In this document: piece after piece, positions 33,703-45,017 of the stretch
Numbering within the stretch: position 1 is the stretch's first letter
Layout: every line of letters begins with the position of its first letter
Source of the DNA: Trichosphaerium sp. ATCC 40318
Taxonomy: Eukaryota > Discosea > Flabellinia > Trichosidae
Assembly (NCBI GenBank): GCA_038496445.1
Contig: JALMLS010000322.1
Coordinates: 806,001 to 870,000 of the forward strand
Reading direction: 5' to 3'
Length of the DNA stretch: 64,000 nucleotides
The notes under the pieces: generated by a model
The model's database searches: none
What the model was told of the DNA's origin: nothing
What the model saw: only the letters and a program-made list of their open reading frames with translations
Made by a program: the position numbers and the translations under genes

Positions 33703-34670
33703 ATGGAAGAAAGAACAAACCAATCTACTAAACAGCCAAACGACATCGGATCTCTCCAACCGCATACAATCGACCTTATCTCTCTTCCAGTTGAAATTAT
33801 CGTTCTTATTTTGAAATGCGGCACATTTACTCTGAGATCAGCTCAAACATGTCGCTTGCTGCGAAATATTGTCCACAAGCATGTTGGATACAATATTATT
33901 AAAATTAAAAACAAAAGACAGCACCTACTTTCTGGAAGCCCTTTACTTCAGAACACGCATATTTCTTGCGTTTGCTTTCTGGAGTGCGCAGAATCAGTCT
34001 TGCCTTTTGTAAGAATATAACAGATAGAGGTATAAAAGAGCTAGCAGGTGTACATGATATTAATTTATCATTCACATATGTTACAGATAAAGGTTTGAAT
34101 GTGTTGGCTGGTGTACACACTATAAATTTATGGGGTTGTGATTCAATAACAGATAGAGGGATAAAGGCACTGGCAGGTGTACACACTATTAATTTAGAAA
34201 GCACAAGAGTGACAGATGAAGGTTTGAAAGCGTTGGCTGGTGTACATACCATCAACTTGACTGCATGTGATGGCATAACAGATGATGGTGTTATAGCATT
34301 GGCTGGCGTTCATACTATTAATTTAACCAACTCAATTAATGTGACAGATGAAAGTTTATGGGCATTATCTGGTGTCCATGCAATCTCACTTTCACAGAAT
34401 AAAGCAATAACAGATGTAGGTATAATAGCATTGGCAGGCGCTCACACAATCTCTTTACAAAACACAAATGTAACAGATGAAGGTTTGTTAGCATTGACTG
34501 GTGTACATACGATTAATTTAGCATGTACAGCTGTAACAGATGAGGGGTTGAGAGCTCTGGTTGGTGTGCATACTATCGACTTGTATGGATGTAAGGCAAT
34601 AACAGAGGCGGGTATAAGATCATTGATTGGTGTACACACAATTATACCAAGTACACTGCTACCAAGGTAA
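33703..34670 (+). pseudogene. Frameshifted F-box/LRR copy (copy 3)
   Basis: The first frame (ATG 33703) matches LRR copy 2 almost exactly through the F-box and SGSPLLQNTHIS. A deletion of about 40 nt, compared with copy 2, then shifts the frame near 33966. The repeats continue in another frame from RLLSGVRRISLAF to the stop at 34670 with about ten further LRR units. No canonical intron bridges the two frames. It is therefore called a pseudogene. An assembly error, or use of the F-box part alone (105 residues), is possible. It is inverted relative to copy 2 about 6 kb away. Confidence 0.7.
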
Positions 34671-35248
34671 AATAACGGCATACTACCAAATAAACCGAAA
34701 CACAGACTTGACTACAAAAATAACATGGGGAGAAACTATCCTCAATAAAACACTAGTAACGTTAATAGTTGGCGCCAACTAACTTTACAATTTGTAGCAT
34801 TTTGTGACTTTACTTAATCAGTTGGCGCTACAACATAGAGCGTTATGTGAAAAAACGACAGCCTGTTACTGTTGTGGGGCATTTTGGTTACTTGTGGGCT
34901 AATCAGGAGGCATCACTCCTTTTTTTACTCAAGGAGGTTTTGGGTTCGTTTCCGCTTTGTATAGTGGAGTACAGTATCTCACTACGCGTAGGGGATTAAA
35001 ACTACACAAAATGAGCAAAAAGTAGACGAGTTTTTAAGTTTATTTGTAGAATACTGTCTATCGTGTTTTAAGGGGTTTCCTACATAGATATTGAATGTTC
35101 GGACAATAAATTCTATACAATATAAGCCAAAAAAAGACTATTTACCCTTTCTTTACTAACAAACGCCTCAGGCAACGCGTCAAAGGCGTTTCACTCGATT
35201 TAGCGTGTTACCCTATGCAAGTCGCACTACAACTCGAATGGGGCCATA
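34671..35248. promoter_or_regulatory. intergenic with E2F-like palindrome and a hairpin
   Basis: Holds the 14-bp palindrome AGTTGGCGCCAACT (34767-34780) and a second AGTTGGCGC at 34820. Both contain TTGGCGC, close to the E2F/DP consensus TTTSGCGC. Near 34914-34936 CTCCTT and AAGGAG form a hairpin beside TGGGTTCGTTTCC, weakly like a tRNA arm. No gene is seen. Confidence 0.3.
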
Positions 35249-35491
35249 GTTTTTTCCGAATTTTCCGAAAACAAAAATTCGAAAAAATAGAATTCGTAGA
35301 AAGATGCATAGCTAGGGCAGTCCACTAAACTAGAAAGCGCCTGGTTCACTTACGGTCGGGTCCTCGCTGTGCTCGGAACTAGAACCCGACCTTCGCTCAC
35401 ATATAGTGATCCATTGGTGGGTATAGGCATTCGGTTTTTGTATCGAATTCTATTTTTTCGAATTTTTTCTTTCGAAAAATTCGGAAAAAAC
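35249..35491. repeat. Fold-back inverted repeat element (MITE-like)
   Basis: Arms 35249-35296 and 35444-35491 are 48 bp each and match as reverse complements at all but two or three positions. They are AT-rich with TTCGAA-like runs. The 147-bp centre holds a nested hairpin, GGTCGGGT against ACCCGACC (about 35354-35391). No ORF is inside. The near-identity of arms indicates recent origin. A non-autonomous transposon is the simplest reading; target-site duplications were not identified. Confidence 0.55.
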
Positions 35492-35675
35492 GTGTGTCCG
35501 ACTCGAATTCCTCCTAAACATTACGATAACACACCAAAACACTGATAATCCTCTCAAAATGTCTGTATTAATCTTTCTCTGCCTTAATTGCACGTGATCA
35601 GACCAAAAACGTCGTGAAGCATTCAGTTTCCATTTTTATAAAATACTACAGGTTATACTTGCTTCCACTACTACC

Positions 35676-36577
35676 ATGACAGAAGCACCTTCAACAAAGC
35701 TTAGACTATCTTTTGAGGACATTGGCGCTCCTGAATATAAAGAGAAGAAGACTACAGGTACTGCAAACCACGTAAACACCTTTGGCTTACGCGATACTAT
35801 TAAGAGTGCTATCCTGTACGCTCACAACTTTGTTGCAGTAAATCTAGTGTGCGTTCCACAAGCTAGCTTGTTAAACCGTATTGACAAACCTCATTAGGAG
35901 CCAGTAAAGAAGAGACAAACGAAAAGGCGCCAAAGAAAGCAACGAAGACTTGCAGATCATAAAATAATAGTATCGCCGCTCAGGCGTAGGTCTAGTCAGT
36001 CCTTATGTAGCCCAAAAAAGGTTAAGAGGCGCGATCATGGGCCTTCTAAAGGAGGTAGCCTTCCATTAGTTAAACCATCATCACAGCAAGGTATGGTATC
36101 TACAACAACAGCCTTTTGAGTATTAAACGAACATCTAGCTAATCAGAGCAATGACGAAAAAAAAACTGGTTTAAGGAACTTGGTATCTAAAATGTCTCCA
36201 AAGAAAAAGAGATCGTCATCGTACGTTAAAACCATTTAAGTTTTCTTTTTTAGTCGCTTAAACGGCTTCGATGATTAAGTCATGTTCGCTAAAAAAAATA
36301 TGTTAGAGCACCGGCTAAAGTAGATAAAGCAATGGTCGCAAAACATGGCGATTCATTCGCTCTTCGTAAGATAAGGTCTCTATCAAGCAAAAGGCTTCGT
36401 CCAGTTCGAATAACGTCTCCAGATCAAACAAGAAAGACAAAGACAAGTCGCTCTAATAGCCCTTGTAGAAACAAACTACGTGCTTTAAGGGATTCTGGAT
36501 CAAGCTTGTCAGACGAAGAAGCATTTCAACAGTTTGCAAGAGATATCTACTCGCGTAAACAAAAAAACAAGCGTTGA
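35676..36577 (+). CDS. Basic, Arg/Ser-rich protein, unknown
   Basis: ATG 35676 (MTEAPSTKLRLSFEDIGAPE) with several short introns; the first is about 35848-35900. Later exons are very basic (KKRQTKRRQRKQRR, MSPKKKRSSS, RSLSSKRLRPVRI) and the protein ends SRKQKNKR, TGA 36575-36577. It contains several nuclear-localisation-type clusters and SP/SR dipeptides. No domain is recognised. A nuclear or nucleic-acid-binding role is inferred from charge only, and internal exon borders are approximate. Confidence 0.55.
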
Positions 36578-36821
36578 ATACTTGATACTGTAATGGGAAC
36601 TTTTTTTGTATCATTAACCCAATAAAATGTACTTTTAGATCAAACACTTATCTCCAACGCAGGTAAAGCCGTGTTTCCTCGAGTTCTCTAAGTAGCTGGT
36701 ATCACATCTTGCTTCTGGAAGGCGCTTGGTCTGAATAGTACCAGTGAACGCACATGTGCTAGAAGAGTACGATCTGTACCACAAACTGTTGCAATTGCTG
36801 TCGTTTGAGTAAAATTGTTTA

Positions 36822-38919
36822 TTATTTCTCTGCAGCTTTTGCTTTTTCTTCTTGTTCTTTCTTTATTCTTCCCGCTTGCGACCAGTGAATTGGATCTTTA
36901 TATGTGCATTTCCACCACTAGAAAGGCCAAGTTAACCGCAAACCACTAAACAACCAAAAAATAAATAACAAAAACAAACCTTATCAACATCACCATACAA
37001 CTCTTCGCTGAAGTCTACCTTTTTTTGCATAGTAATTAGCCTTCTACAATACCCACCTGATAAAACTTGCTCAGAATTTGCTATTATATCGAACATAGGA
37101 TGTGTAGGTAAATCACTGGGTTTATACCTGAACAAACATTAGCTCCAAACTCATTCAAACTTTTAAAAACGTACTCAATAGTTGTCGGTAGCCAATACAC
37201 TAAGCGACCGCCAGTAACGAGTGCATACGATGCAAAGTACAACTACAAGATGAATTAGATGACAGTTTCTCTTGTACTTTGGTACATACGAGGTCTTTGA
37301 GTACTTCAACCATGGTGTAATTGAGGAGTTGACTCATGTGATTATGACGGCTGAAAGAAAAAAAAGTAAGAAAAAATAGGTTTCGGAAGCTCAATAACTT
37401 ACTGCTCGTCTGGGATGACACCTGTGCCATTTTTCCATCCAACTTTTTTAGCACCAGCACGTACGCCATAAGGAGCTTTTGAAAAGATATAAGGGAGATG
37501 CACGTAGCGATAAAATATCAAAGAAAAGCTACATACGATCACATATAATAGCATCAAAAATCGGCCTATCATTTCTCCAACAACATCTTACAATTGTGTA
37601 AGACAAGGAAAAATACCAAAAAAAATACTAACATACCTTGTATTATCATTACGGATAATGTCACCGAAATTGTTTGTGAGTTTGTATTGTACAAAGTTAG
37701 ATTTGACATCTCCTTTTTTTTTAGTTCCTCTTAAAACACGAATATCAATATCTGTGCCAAACACCATCGCCCCAAAATGTGCGCATGGTATAAGAAGACT
37801 ACCTATTATATAATTTAAATAACATAAAACCTTGAATATTCAATCAGTATTACGAACCTGTGCCAACAAAAGGATCTAGAACCAAATCATATTTTTTTAC
37901 CTTTCAATTTGTTAGTCAACTTGATTTTTTCCGCACCCGTACCTGTCCTTGGTTTGCAGATATCAAAGATAGTTCATTATCCATAGAAGTAGTTCCAAGA
38001 TAATTTCTTTTCTTCAACGTAAAAGTCTCAACCAACCCACGTGCAGATTCTCCAATCTTCGTAAAGTTAACAAAAAAATACAAAAAAATCGATAAGCACA
38101 GTTACCTGACGTGCAAAGTAAACATATAGTATAGGATCAGTTCTTTGAGCAAGTTTTCCAACAAATTCAAGTATCCAGAAAGTCTCCTAATAACTCTTAT
38201 TAACACGACTTTGAGCAACAAACTTTCTTCATTAAGAGAAAAAAATAAGAATTACTATCAATGTACTTTTGGATTTTTCATTCTTATTTTGCCTTTCCAA
38301 CCAATCCATTTAAAACGCTTCATTATCTCTAACTGAGACGGATAATCATACTTTCTACCATAGCTATCTACTACAAACTTATACGTATTGTCAGGAGACG
38401 AACACTGTGCTGCATCTGCCTGAGAAAAAAAGTAAATGACTTGGGCTTGAAAATGTCAATGTTGTACTTCGTGGCTTGCTGTGAATGTTTTAATAGACTC
38501 CATAACATCTGGGTACGTTTTTCCATGACCCCAGACCTGGTATATGGCTCTTAAAACCAATGTAAGTAAAGTTTGTTATTTTTGAAGCAGAAGTCGTTCT
38601 TACTTTATTGTAACGCTTCTAGATGCTAATTTTTTTGCATCTTCAATGCTATGCAGGCCTAACATCATGAATGGCGACTAAACAATGTGTTATTTATCAA
38701 ATTACGTATATACGCACGAAATACATATATTTGGCGTTCCAAGGCATACCTCAGCGTCTGGCTCGTCTTTAATTTGTATTTCGACATTTAGCAGTCTAGC
38801 GACCGCTACAACCTCAGGTACGCGAAATTCAACGTGCCTAGAGCCGTTAGCGAATTATGACTCGTTTTGTAAAGAATTCTCTCGCACGTCGAGGAGAAGT
38901 ATACTAGAAACAACTCCAT
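36822..38919 (-). CDS. TRM11: tRNA (guanine-10-N2)-methyltransferase catalytic subunit
   Basis: Start ATG 38919: MELFLVYFSST joined to HVEFRVPEVVAVARLLNV, like the N-terminal region of TRM11/TRMT11. The SAM-binding motif DPFVGTGSLLIPCAHFG with GTDIDIRVL is at about 37740-37880. The catalytic DPPYGVR motif is formed across a splice joint (GATC then CTCCTTATGG, about 37470-37540). The C-terminus is Lys/Glu-rich (KKEQEEKAKAAEK), TAA 36822-36824. TRM11 works with TRM112 to form m2G at position 10 of tRNAs in the cytosol. Most exons were followed; those around 38220-38420 were not fully resolved. Confidence 0.85.
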
Positions 38920-39395
38920 GCCAGTACCGTTTATTATTATTAGTTGCTACAGTACGGACTTGACTTAAAGTCTACGGCAGCTAAGTAACTCATTCAAACA
39001 GTTGTTTTATTTCTCAGAAGGTATTGGTTGTGTAACATACAACACGTCATTAATTGGAGTATAGCACGCGTCAGATACTATTCAGCTAATGGTCGAACGC
39101 AACGCAGAGCTAATGCTGTATAGATAGCCTTACATGGTTCATTACCACACGTCTTTGTTATATTCCTCTTTGGCTATTTGTTGTGCAACACAGTGACACT
39201 CAGTAACTCCTAACATTACCGTTCTCATACGCTTGGCAGCTTAAATACTGGAAATCCACAGCGATAAATACTCCTTCTGGATTGTAGCTGATACTAGAGT
39301 ACGTTCTTTTCGTTAGTTAACGCATTAATAGCATCTTATCACGGAAAAGTAACAACAAAAAGATCAACTGCAAGTATTAATTTTTATTGGTGAGC
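38920..39395. other. intergenic, no supported gene
   Basis: Between the TRM11 start and the lysozyme stop, both on the reverse strand. It should hold the TRM11 promoter. No clear motif is seen. Confidence 0.4.
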
Positions 39396-40468
39396 TTACA
39401 AAAAGTTCAAGTCAACACCAACACCACAAACTGTTTTATCACCAGCATATTGCTTGATTGAAGGGCTAGTCCATCCACCGAAAGCTCTGAAGTCTGTGAA
39501 ATCTGGATAACCATCATAGTGAGCATACCTAAAAAAAAGAGTAAGAACAAAAAATCTCGTACTTTAAATAACCAGTGAAGATGTTGACTTGACGTACCAT
39601 AGAGGGAGTTCACCAAATTCAGAGTATCCAGCAGAGAAGATTGATCCCCATTGATATTCGTTTGTGTAGATACCACATGGATGTCCAGAGAGCTTACATT
39701 CAGCTACCAACTCTCTCAAAATATTTTTGTTTTGGGCGTAGCTCTGTGGCCAGTACTATTCAAAAAAACGGTGAGAAAACAATGTTGTAGGTAAAAAAGG
39801 CGAAGATTCCAAAAAAAAAGTAGAGAGTCACAACTTTTTCTCCTGATGGAGTGGGAATGTACACAAAGAGTGCACGATGTGGGTAATCAAGAAAAAACGT
39901 ACTTGTTCGCCTTCGATATCAATCCAGATGGAACCGTACGTAGCATTAAAGTCACGTAGGTACTCTACCATATGTTTCATTTGCATTCCAGGTGTGTATT
40001 CTCCTCCTTTGCATGTTGGACATGGGAACACTTAATAATGCGTATTAGACGTAAAGAACAACGATACGAAAAGTACTCGGCGTTTTTTTAACCTTATTCC
40101 GCGAGACACTTTCTAAAATCGAAAACCGCTTTAAACGCTTGTTTTCTTGCGTGTGCACTACAATAGTACGTACTGTATACATCTACGGTTTCAAAACCTC
40201 CTGCGTAAGCATTATAAATAGTATGTGGTGCATTGCTGTCTGCAGCGCCTACACTCTCCCAAGCCTTAGAAAGGGTAAGATTACGCGATTTTTAGGTATT
40301 GCAACTGTAGGCACGTACACGGACAACAGCAAATGAGTAGCCGCTTTGATTTAGACATTTAAAGTCGTTTGGCAAGATAAGTTGTGAGACATCAACACCC
40401 CTGACGGCAGATGCAGTGCCACAAAAGAATACAACAGCGAGTAGTGCTGTTAAGACGAAGGAGTTCAT
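39396..40468 (-). CDS. Secreted GH25-family lysozyme
   Basis: ATG 40468 opens a signal peptide, [31 protein letters not shown] follows, the typical start of the glycoside hydrolase 25 barrel. A later exon has [20 protein letters not shown], and the exon at 39900-40031 holds [12 protein letters not shown], where the DxE pair is the catalytic acid site of GH25 (Chalaropsis-type) muramidases. The last exon has [14 protein letters not shown] and ends [12 protein letters not shown] 39396-39398. The enzyme cleaves bacterial peptidoglycan and in phagotrophic protists is usually secreted or lysosomal; digestion of bacterial prey is the likely role. Confidence 0.87.
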
Positions 40469-40745
40469 GTTTCGGAGTCTTTAGATCTTTGGAATTGGAA
40501 AGGGAGAAGAAAAGTAATAAGATTTCTACGACAACATTTTCGCCCAAATCAAAAAAAACACAATCAAGTGTCAAAAAAAAAAAGGTACTACGAACACAAG
40601 GCTTACTTTGGCGATAAAGTGGTATTCCTGAAATGGGAAATAAGGAATTACCAGGAAAATCTGGGGCACTACGTCGCAGTAAATTGCTTTTTAATGTACA
40701 AGAGCTTGAATAAAAAAAAACCTTCCAGAGAATTTTGCTTGATGT

Positions 40746-42031
40746 TCAGTCACTATCGCTATCAGACGAGCTACTATCACTACTATCAACACTGGAACTA
40801 TCTAGTGAACCAGGAGATCTATCAGGACGCATCTAAGGACACCATTTAGGTCGAATACTGAGAAAAAAACTCAAGACTGATTTGGAGATAAAAGTCTGAT
40901 CCGACAACCAGTAGTGAAAGTAGTACCTTTCTTTTTGGAGCTACTGGTCGCTTTGGTTTCTTTGGAGGAAGCTCTGAAGGTGTATTACGAACATCAACTT
41001 CTCCTTGAGTCATATCAAAGAGTTTATTCTATTTTAAACAAAACTCGTTAGAATGTATTGCTATAAGCTTAAAACACGTTTATATCTATTACACGCAACA
41101 CTTTTAATATTTTCTAGCTATTTTAAAAGGTGTAGAACGTCTTTTGCTTGTGGTGTTCGATTTTTTCTGCAAATCAAAAAAAAAATGACAGACGGGTTTT
41201 TTTACCTCCAACACCACAAGACTACCTTGGATTCTATCCAACTAATAAAAATTGTAGTCTTGAAGCATCAGAGACAAGAGAAACGACAAGTTTGAGTAAT
41301 CTCAACTGTAGTCAAAAAAAAAATGTCCTAAGGCGTACTTTCAGTTCTCGCACTGCGTAATCATCCATCTCGGCTTGTTCATTGTTTGATTTTGTAGGAT
41401 AAAAGTCAGGAGTTTCAATTTTTGTTTCTCTTGGTTTCTTCTGGCGTGGTTGTGGCGCAGAAACGTGTGAAGAAGCTTTACGCTTCAAGGCAGCTAAACA
41501 TTTTAGACCGACATTGTGACAGGTGTATGTAAGACAATGAGTTGTTGTAGCAATTTATCTTGGTGTTGAGCCGATTGGCGTACTTTTCGGTTCTTTATGT
41601 GTTAGGTTCACAGCGCTGCATCCTAAACGCTCTAATACAAATCTGTCTCCCTGGTAATGTGTTAGAGGTACAACTGGGACGTGAACGTTACCTCAAATAT
41701 TAAAACACATTCATTGGTCTTCGCCTGGCCCATCTTTCCTTCCAGAACAGAGGTTAGATCTCCCTATGAAAGGTTATTAACGAATCAATCACCGTGATCG
41801 TACTTCAGCGTTGTAATACTCAATATTGATTTTTTGGTCCTTCAACGATAGTTTTCCGGGTACGCTATAGTCAACAGAGCTTTTAACGAAGCTGTCTAAT
41901 CAAAAACGTTACAGTGCGTAATTAATAATGTTTTTAGTACACTGTATGTTATGATATGGCGTATCAGCATCTTCTGTAAAAGAAGAACCTAATACTACAG
42001 GATAATTCTTGTTTGGATCAGGTTTAGCCAT
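40746..42031 (-). CDS. ELL-associated factor (EAF) family transcription elongation protein
   Basis: ATG 42031: MAKPDPNKNYPVVLGSSF, then TPYHNIQ, SSVDYSVPGKLSLK, GKMGQAKTNECVLIFE and RFVLERLGCSAVNL. The order and motifs match the EAF N-terminal domain (start, FHxIxYDFKP-like strand, KxCVLIxxxxxxYVLEKL-like segment). The C-terminal part is Pro/Lys-rich and ends in an acidic Ser/Asp tail (SSDSSSSDSDSD), TGA 40746-40748, as in EAF transactivation regions. EAF binds ELL, which stimulates RNA polymerase II elongation. The identification is from motif order, not search. The forward ORF at 40568-40849 is antisense. Confidence 0.7.
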
Positions 42032-42317
42032 CTCTAAGCCAAGTCAGACGCCGAACAAGCCTAAACCATCGTATAACGATAAGAGCATTGACTCAGCGAC
42101 ACCAAGCGTCAAACAAAAATCAACAGGTGAAAATGACAGCTAGAGTATTGAAAAATAGCTGGGAGAGCTTCAACTTGTACATGTGGTTTATCTCGAGGGC
42201 ATTGTTTGTTGTAAATCAAGTTTGTTTAACAGTCTGTTATGTACTGACTTAATAGCCTTCGATTCGCTCAACTACACCACTATCACGCCAATTATCTGCT
42301 TTTTGCGCACATTCCAA

Positions 42318-42599
42318 ATGAATACTCTACCAAATGAAGTGCTGGTGTTAATTGCCGAGCAATTGACGTTCAAATCCATGTACAGAGCATGTCGCGTGTC
42401 TGTACTAATGAGAGACGCCGTAACAACGTGTAATAAATTCAAAAACGGCAAACTGTTCTATACTGCTCGGGTACATGTTACATGCATTAAAGTGAAAGCT
42501 AACCAGTACACAGAGAAGAAGAACACGAGTTTTAATGAAAAAGGAGCTCAAAAGAATCTCAAACGACCCTCCAATGGATATAAGCGCTGGTCCAGATAG
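42318..42599 (+). CDS. F-box fragment or short F-box protein
   Basis: From ATG 42318 the frame encodes MNTLPNEVLVLIAEQLTFKS then MYRACRVSVLMRDAV, an F-box like those of the LRR genes in this window. No LRR follows; the rest is basic and unstructured up to the stop at 42599. It may be a truncated relic or a short F-box-only protein. A possible intron after FKNGKLFY was not resolved. Confidence 0.45.
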   Translation: MNTLPNEVLVLIAEQLTFKSMYRACRVSVLMRDAVTTCNKFKNGKLFYTARVHVTCIKVKANQYTEKKNTSFNEKGAQKNLKRPSNGYKRWSR

Positions 42600-42956
42600 T
42601 AGTGATAATATGAAGTGGACTGCTACAATAATAGGACCTGTAAAAAAGCGTTACATTTCACTTAAAATCATCGAAATATCTGTATGCCTAACTATCTTAA
42701 CTGCAGGAAGATTCTCCCTACGCAGGCGGAATATTTTTTCTCGATATTAAAGTACCTTATAGTACGGTTTTGTTACATATTCCATAATGTCTGCTTCCTT
42801 GATGCAACTCTGAAAAGTTTTGTTTTTTGCAAGTACTTTCCTCACGTATCCTTAAAGCTCATTTTTTATTTAGACTACCCCTACACCTATTTAAAAATAA
42901 CGTTCAAAACAAAAATTTTTCACCCAAACGCACGTGACAACTATTTATTTCTTTGT

Positions 42957-44185
42957 CAAATCACAAATGATAATTTAACTCTTTACCTGTAACAAAAAAA
43001 AAAGTTACCTGTAACAAAATTGTCCCATACATATTTCTCAGCGCCCTCTTTTCAACTTTCTCTGATATGAACATAATCCGTCCCAATCATGGTTGTAAGT
43101 GTGAGGCGCACACCATAATGAATTTAGCATTTGCCAACAAAGCTGTCGAATCAATTAACTGATCCCAATTTTTCCATTTTTTTCGCTAAGTGTTTATAAT
43201 TTTAGATTTATATTCCATCTTTTGACCACACACCACTATGTTAAGCTTCTACGTGTTGTAGTGAATGACATGCAATAATAAAATCTATAAATGGAATGTT
43301 TTATAATGGTAATGGAGTTGGGTCACATTGCAAAAATTACTTAGAAATTTTTTCTTGTTTTTTTCAAATTTGTCACATGTGGTATGCTGACTCTTGAATT
43401 TAAATTGTACTAAATTCTATTTCTAGATGGTATATATAGCTCATATACAAGCTTTAAAGTTGAATTTTGAATACGAATTAGCTACCAGCACGTCCAGAAA
43501 ATGTATTTTTGTGATATTTGCATGTTTTTAAAACGCTGTTTTTGTGCTACAATTCAACACGTGTTCAAAATTTCAACTATGAACATTGACCACACACTGT
43601 ATTGTTCGTTCTCAAAAAACTTTTTTGGAGTACAAAGTACAACATTGCTGCCAAAAACTGTGTTTTTTTGTTCGCTCCAAATTTTGTTTCTGTTTGGATA
43701 AAATTATCCAACGTACTACACTTTATCAAGTGTCTAGGTAGTGTGAAGATGTACTGGCCTCGGTATTAGTGGTAAGGGGTACAATTAAACAAATATATAT
43801 CATTAAAACTCGATAAAGAACCAATGACCATGACAAGGCTTGCTATTATCTTTCCAGCGCCTAAAATTCGTGTTATGTTACTTTTAGCGTAGTTTACGCT
43901 TGTGTTAGCTTATTTTAACGGTTTTTTGTAAACCTTGCTGTAAGCGGTATTATACGTTTATTAGGCGCTAAAAAATCAGATGCTGTGCGTATTTACGCTA
44001 GTGTTAAACAGTGTATCAGATTAGGGTTTATTCTGCTTATTTGCACTTTTGCGTGGCTACAATAGGTAATTAACATTGTTTTAAGGTCATTTTAGTGGTC
44101 AATAGTGAGTTTTGTTGAAACATGTTACAGGTAATTTTTTTTTTTGTTACGGATAACGAGTTTAAATACCGAATTAGGTGATTTG
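42957..44185. mobile_element. Terminal-inverted-repeat element without transposase
   Basis: The ends, 42957-43015 and 44124-44185, are imperfect reverse complements. Each contains CAAATCAC at the outer edge, ATTTAACTC or its variant, and an inner GTTACAGGTAA with an A/T homopolymer and GTAAC. About 27 bp of the inner part match at all but one or two positions. The 1.1-kb interior is AT-rich and has no convincing ORF; it contains a smaller inverted repeat, AGCGCCTAA (43856-43864) and TTAGGCGCT (43961-43969). I infer a non-autonomous or decayed DNA transposon. Confidence 0.5.
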
Positions 44186-44468
44186 TAATGATTCTAGTCA
44201 AAATCAAGGTCTAGTATGTAATTCTGTTTATCATGGACTCAGTACATATTCTATTGATAGATGTTTAATGATGATCAGTGCTCACTTGTCAAAACCTGGA
44301 ACAGGTGCGTTTGTTATTACAGCAAATTTAGGTTTTTTTTTAAACTTTACTTTTGGAATAGATTGCAAGCCATGCTTTAACTCTCATGCGAGTGAATTAC
44401 TAGAAAATAATCTTTCAGAATTTAAAAAAGTAGCTGCTGGGTGGACAAAGAGATATGCGTCATATTAA
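44178..44468 (+). CDS. Possible terminal exon of a Cys-rich protein
   Basis: Open frame of 96 codons without an initiating ATG at its start (GTG), preceded by GAATTAG, which could be a splice acceptor. It contains several Cys (VICNDSSQNQGLVCNSVYHG, IDCKPCFNSH) and ends TKRYASY. It overlaps the right arm of the inverted-repeat element. No family recognised. It may be a broken gene fragment. Confidence 0.3.
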   Translation: MICNDSSQNQGLVCNSVYHGLSTYSIDRCLMMISAHLSKPGTGAFVITANLGFFLNFTFGIDCKPCFNSHASELLENNLSEFKKVAAGWTKRYASY

Positions 44469-45017
44469 TACTTAAGCAAAGTGCCATAGAATGCAGTAGA
44501 TTCATTTTCTCTAAGAATCGCTATATGGAAGCTCAAGGACCACCACTTCCTATGAATATACTAATCACCCAATAACACCTTGTATTGAAAGCTACTATTC
44601 ACAACATAAACGCCATTTCAGACTGTCAGTAAGTAACAAAAATACAAATAAAAAAAAAACAACAAGACAAACTGATCAATTTTCGTCCTTTCTCAACTTT
44701 AAACCTATCACTTCCCACAAAAAACAAAACTTACACATTCACAACACCAATTTCATTAACATAATGTGATCTGGAGGTCAGTCAAAAAACACAGTAGTAG
44801 TTCTAAATTAAGAAGCTGTTTCACAGAACCAAAGGTCTTTTTCTATTCAGCCATGTAGTGCGTTTTCTTCAAAACAGTTACTACGCTAACAAATGTGAGC
44901 GAGTGCACTATGGGGACAACGAATTCATTCTTGACAGAAATGAATTCATGTAGTAATTCGTAGCTGTCACTAATCTTTAAAGTCATACTTTCTCTAACAC
45001 TACCAAATCAACACCAC
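44469..45017. other. intergenic with a short EcoRI-type hairpin
   Basis: No exon seen. A 9-bp inverted repeat, GAATTCATT and AATGAATTC, at 44931-44949 lies 70 bp upstream of the next start codon. Confidence 0.3.

Noticed and set aside
34890-34950. Possible tRNA gene (hairpin plus TGGGTTCGTTTCC)
   Set aside because: The B box has a mismatch at a key base, a T7 run inside would stop Pol III, and no acceptor stem was found.
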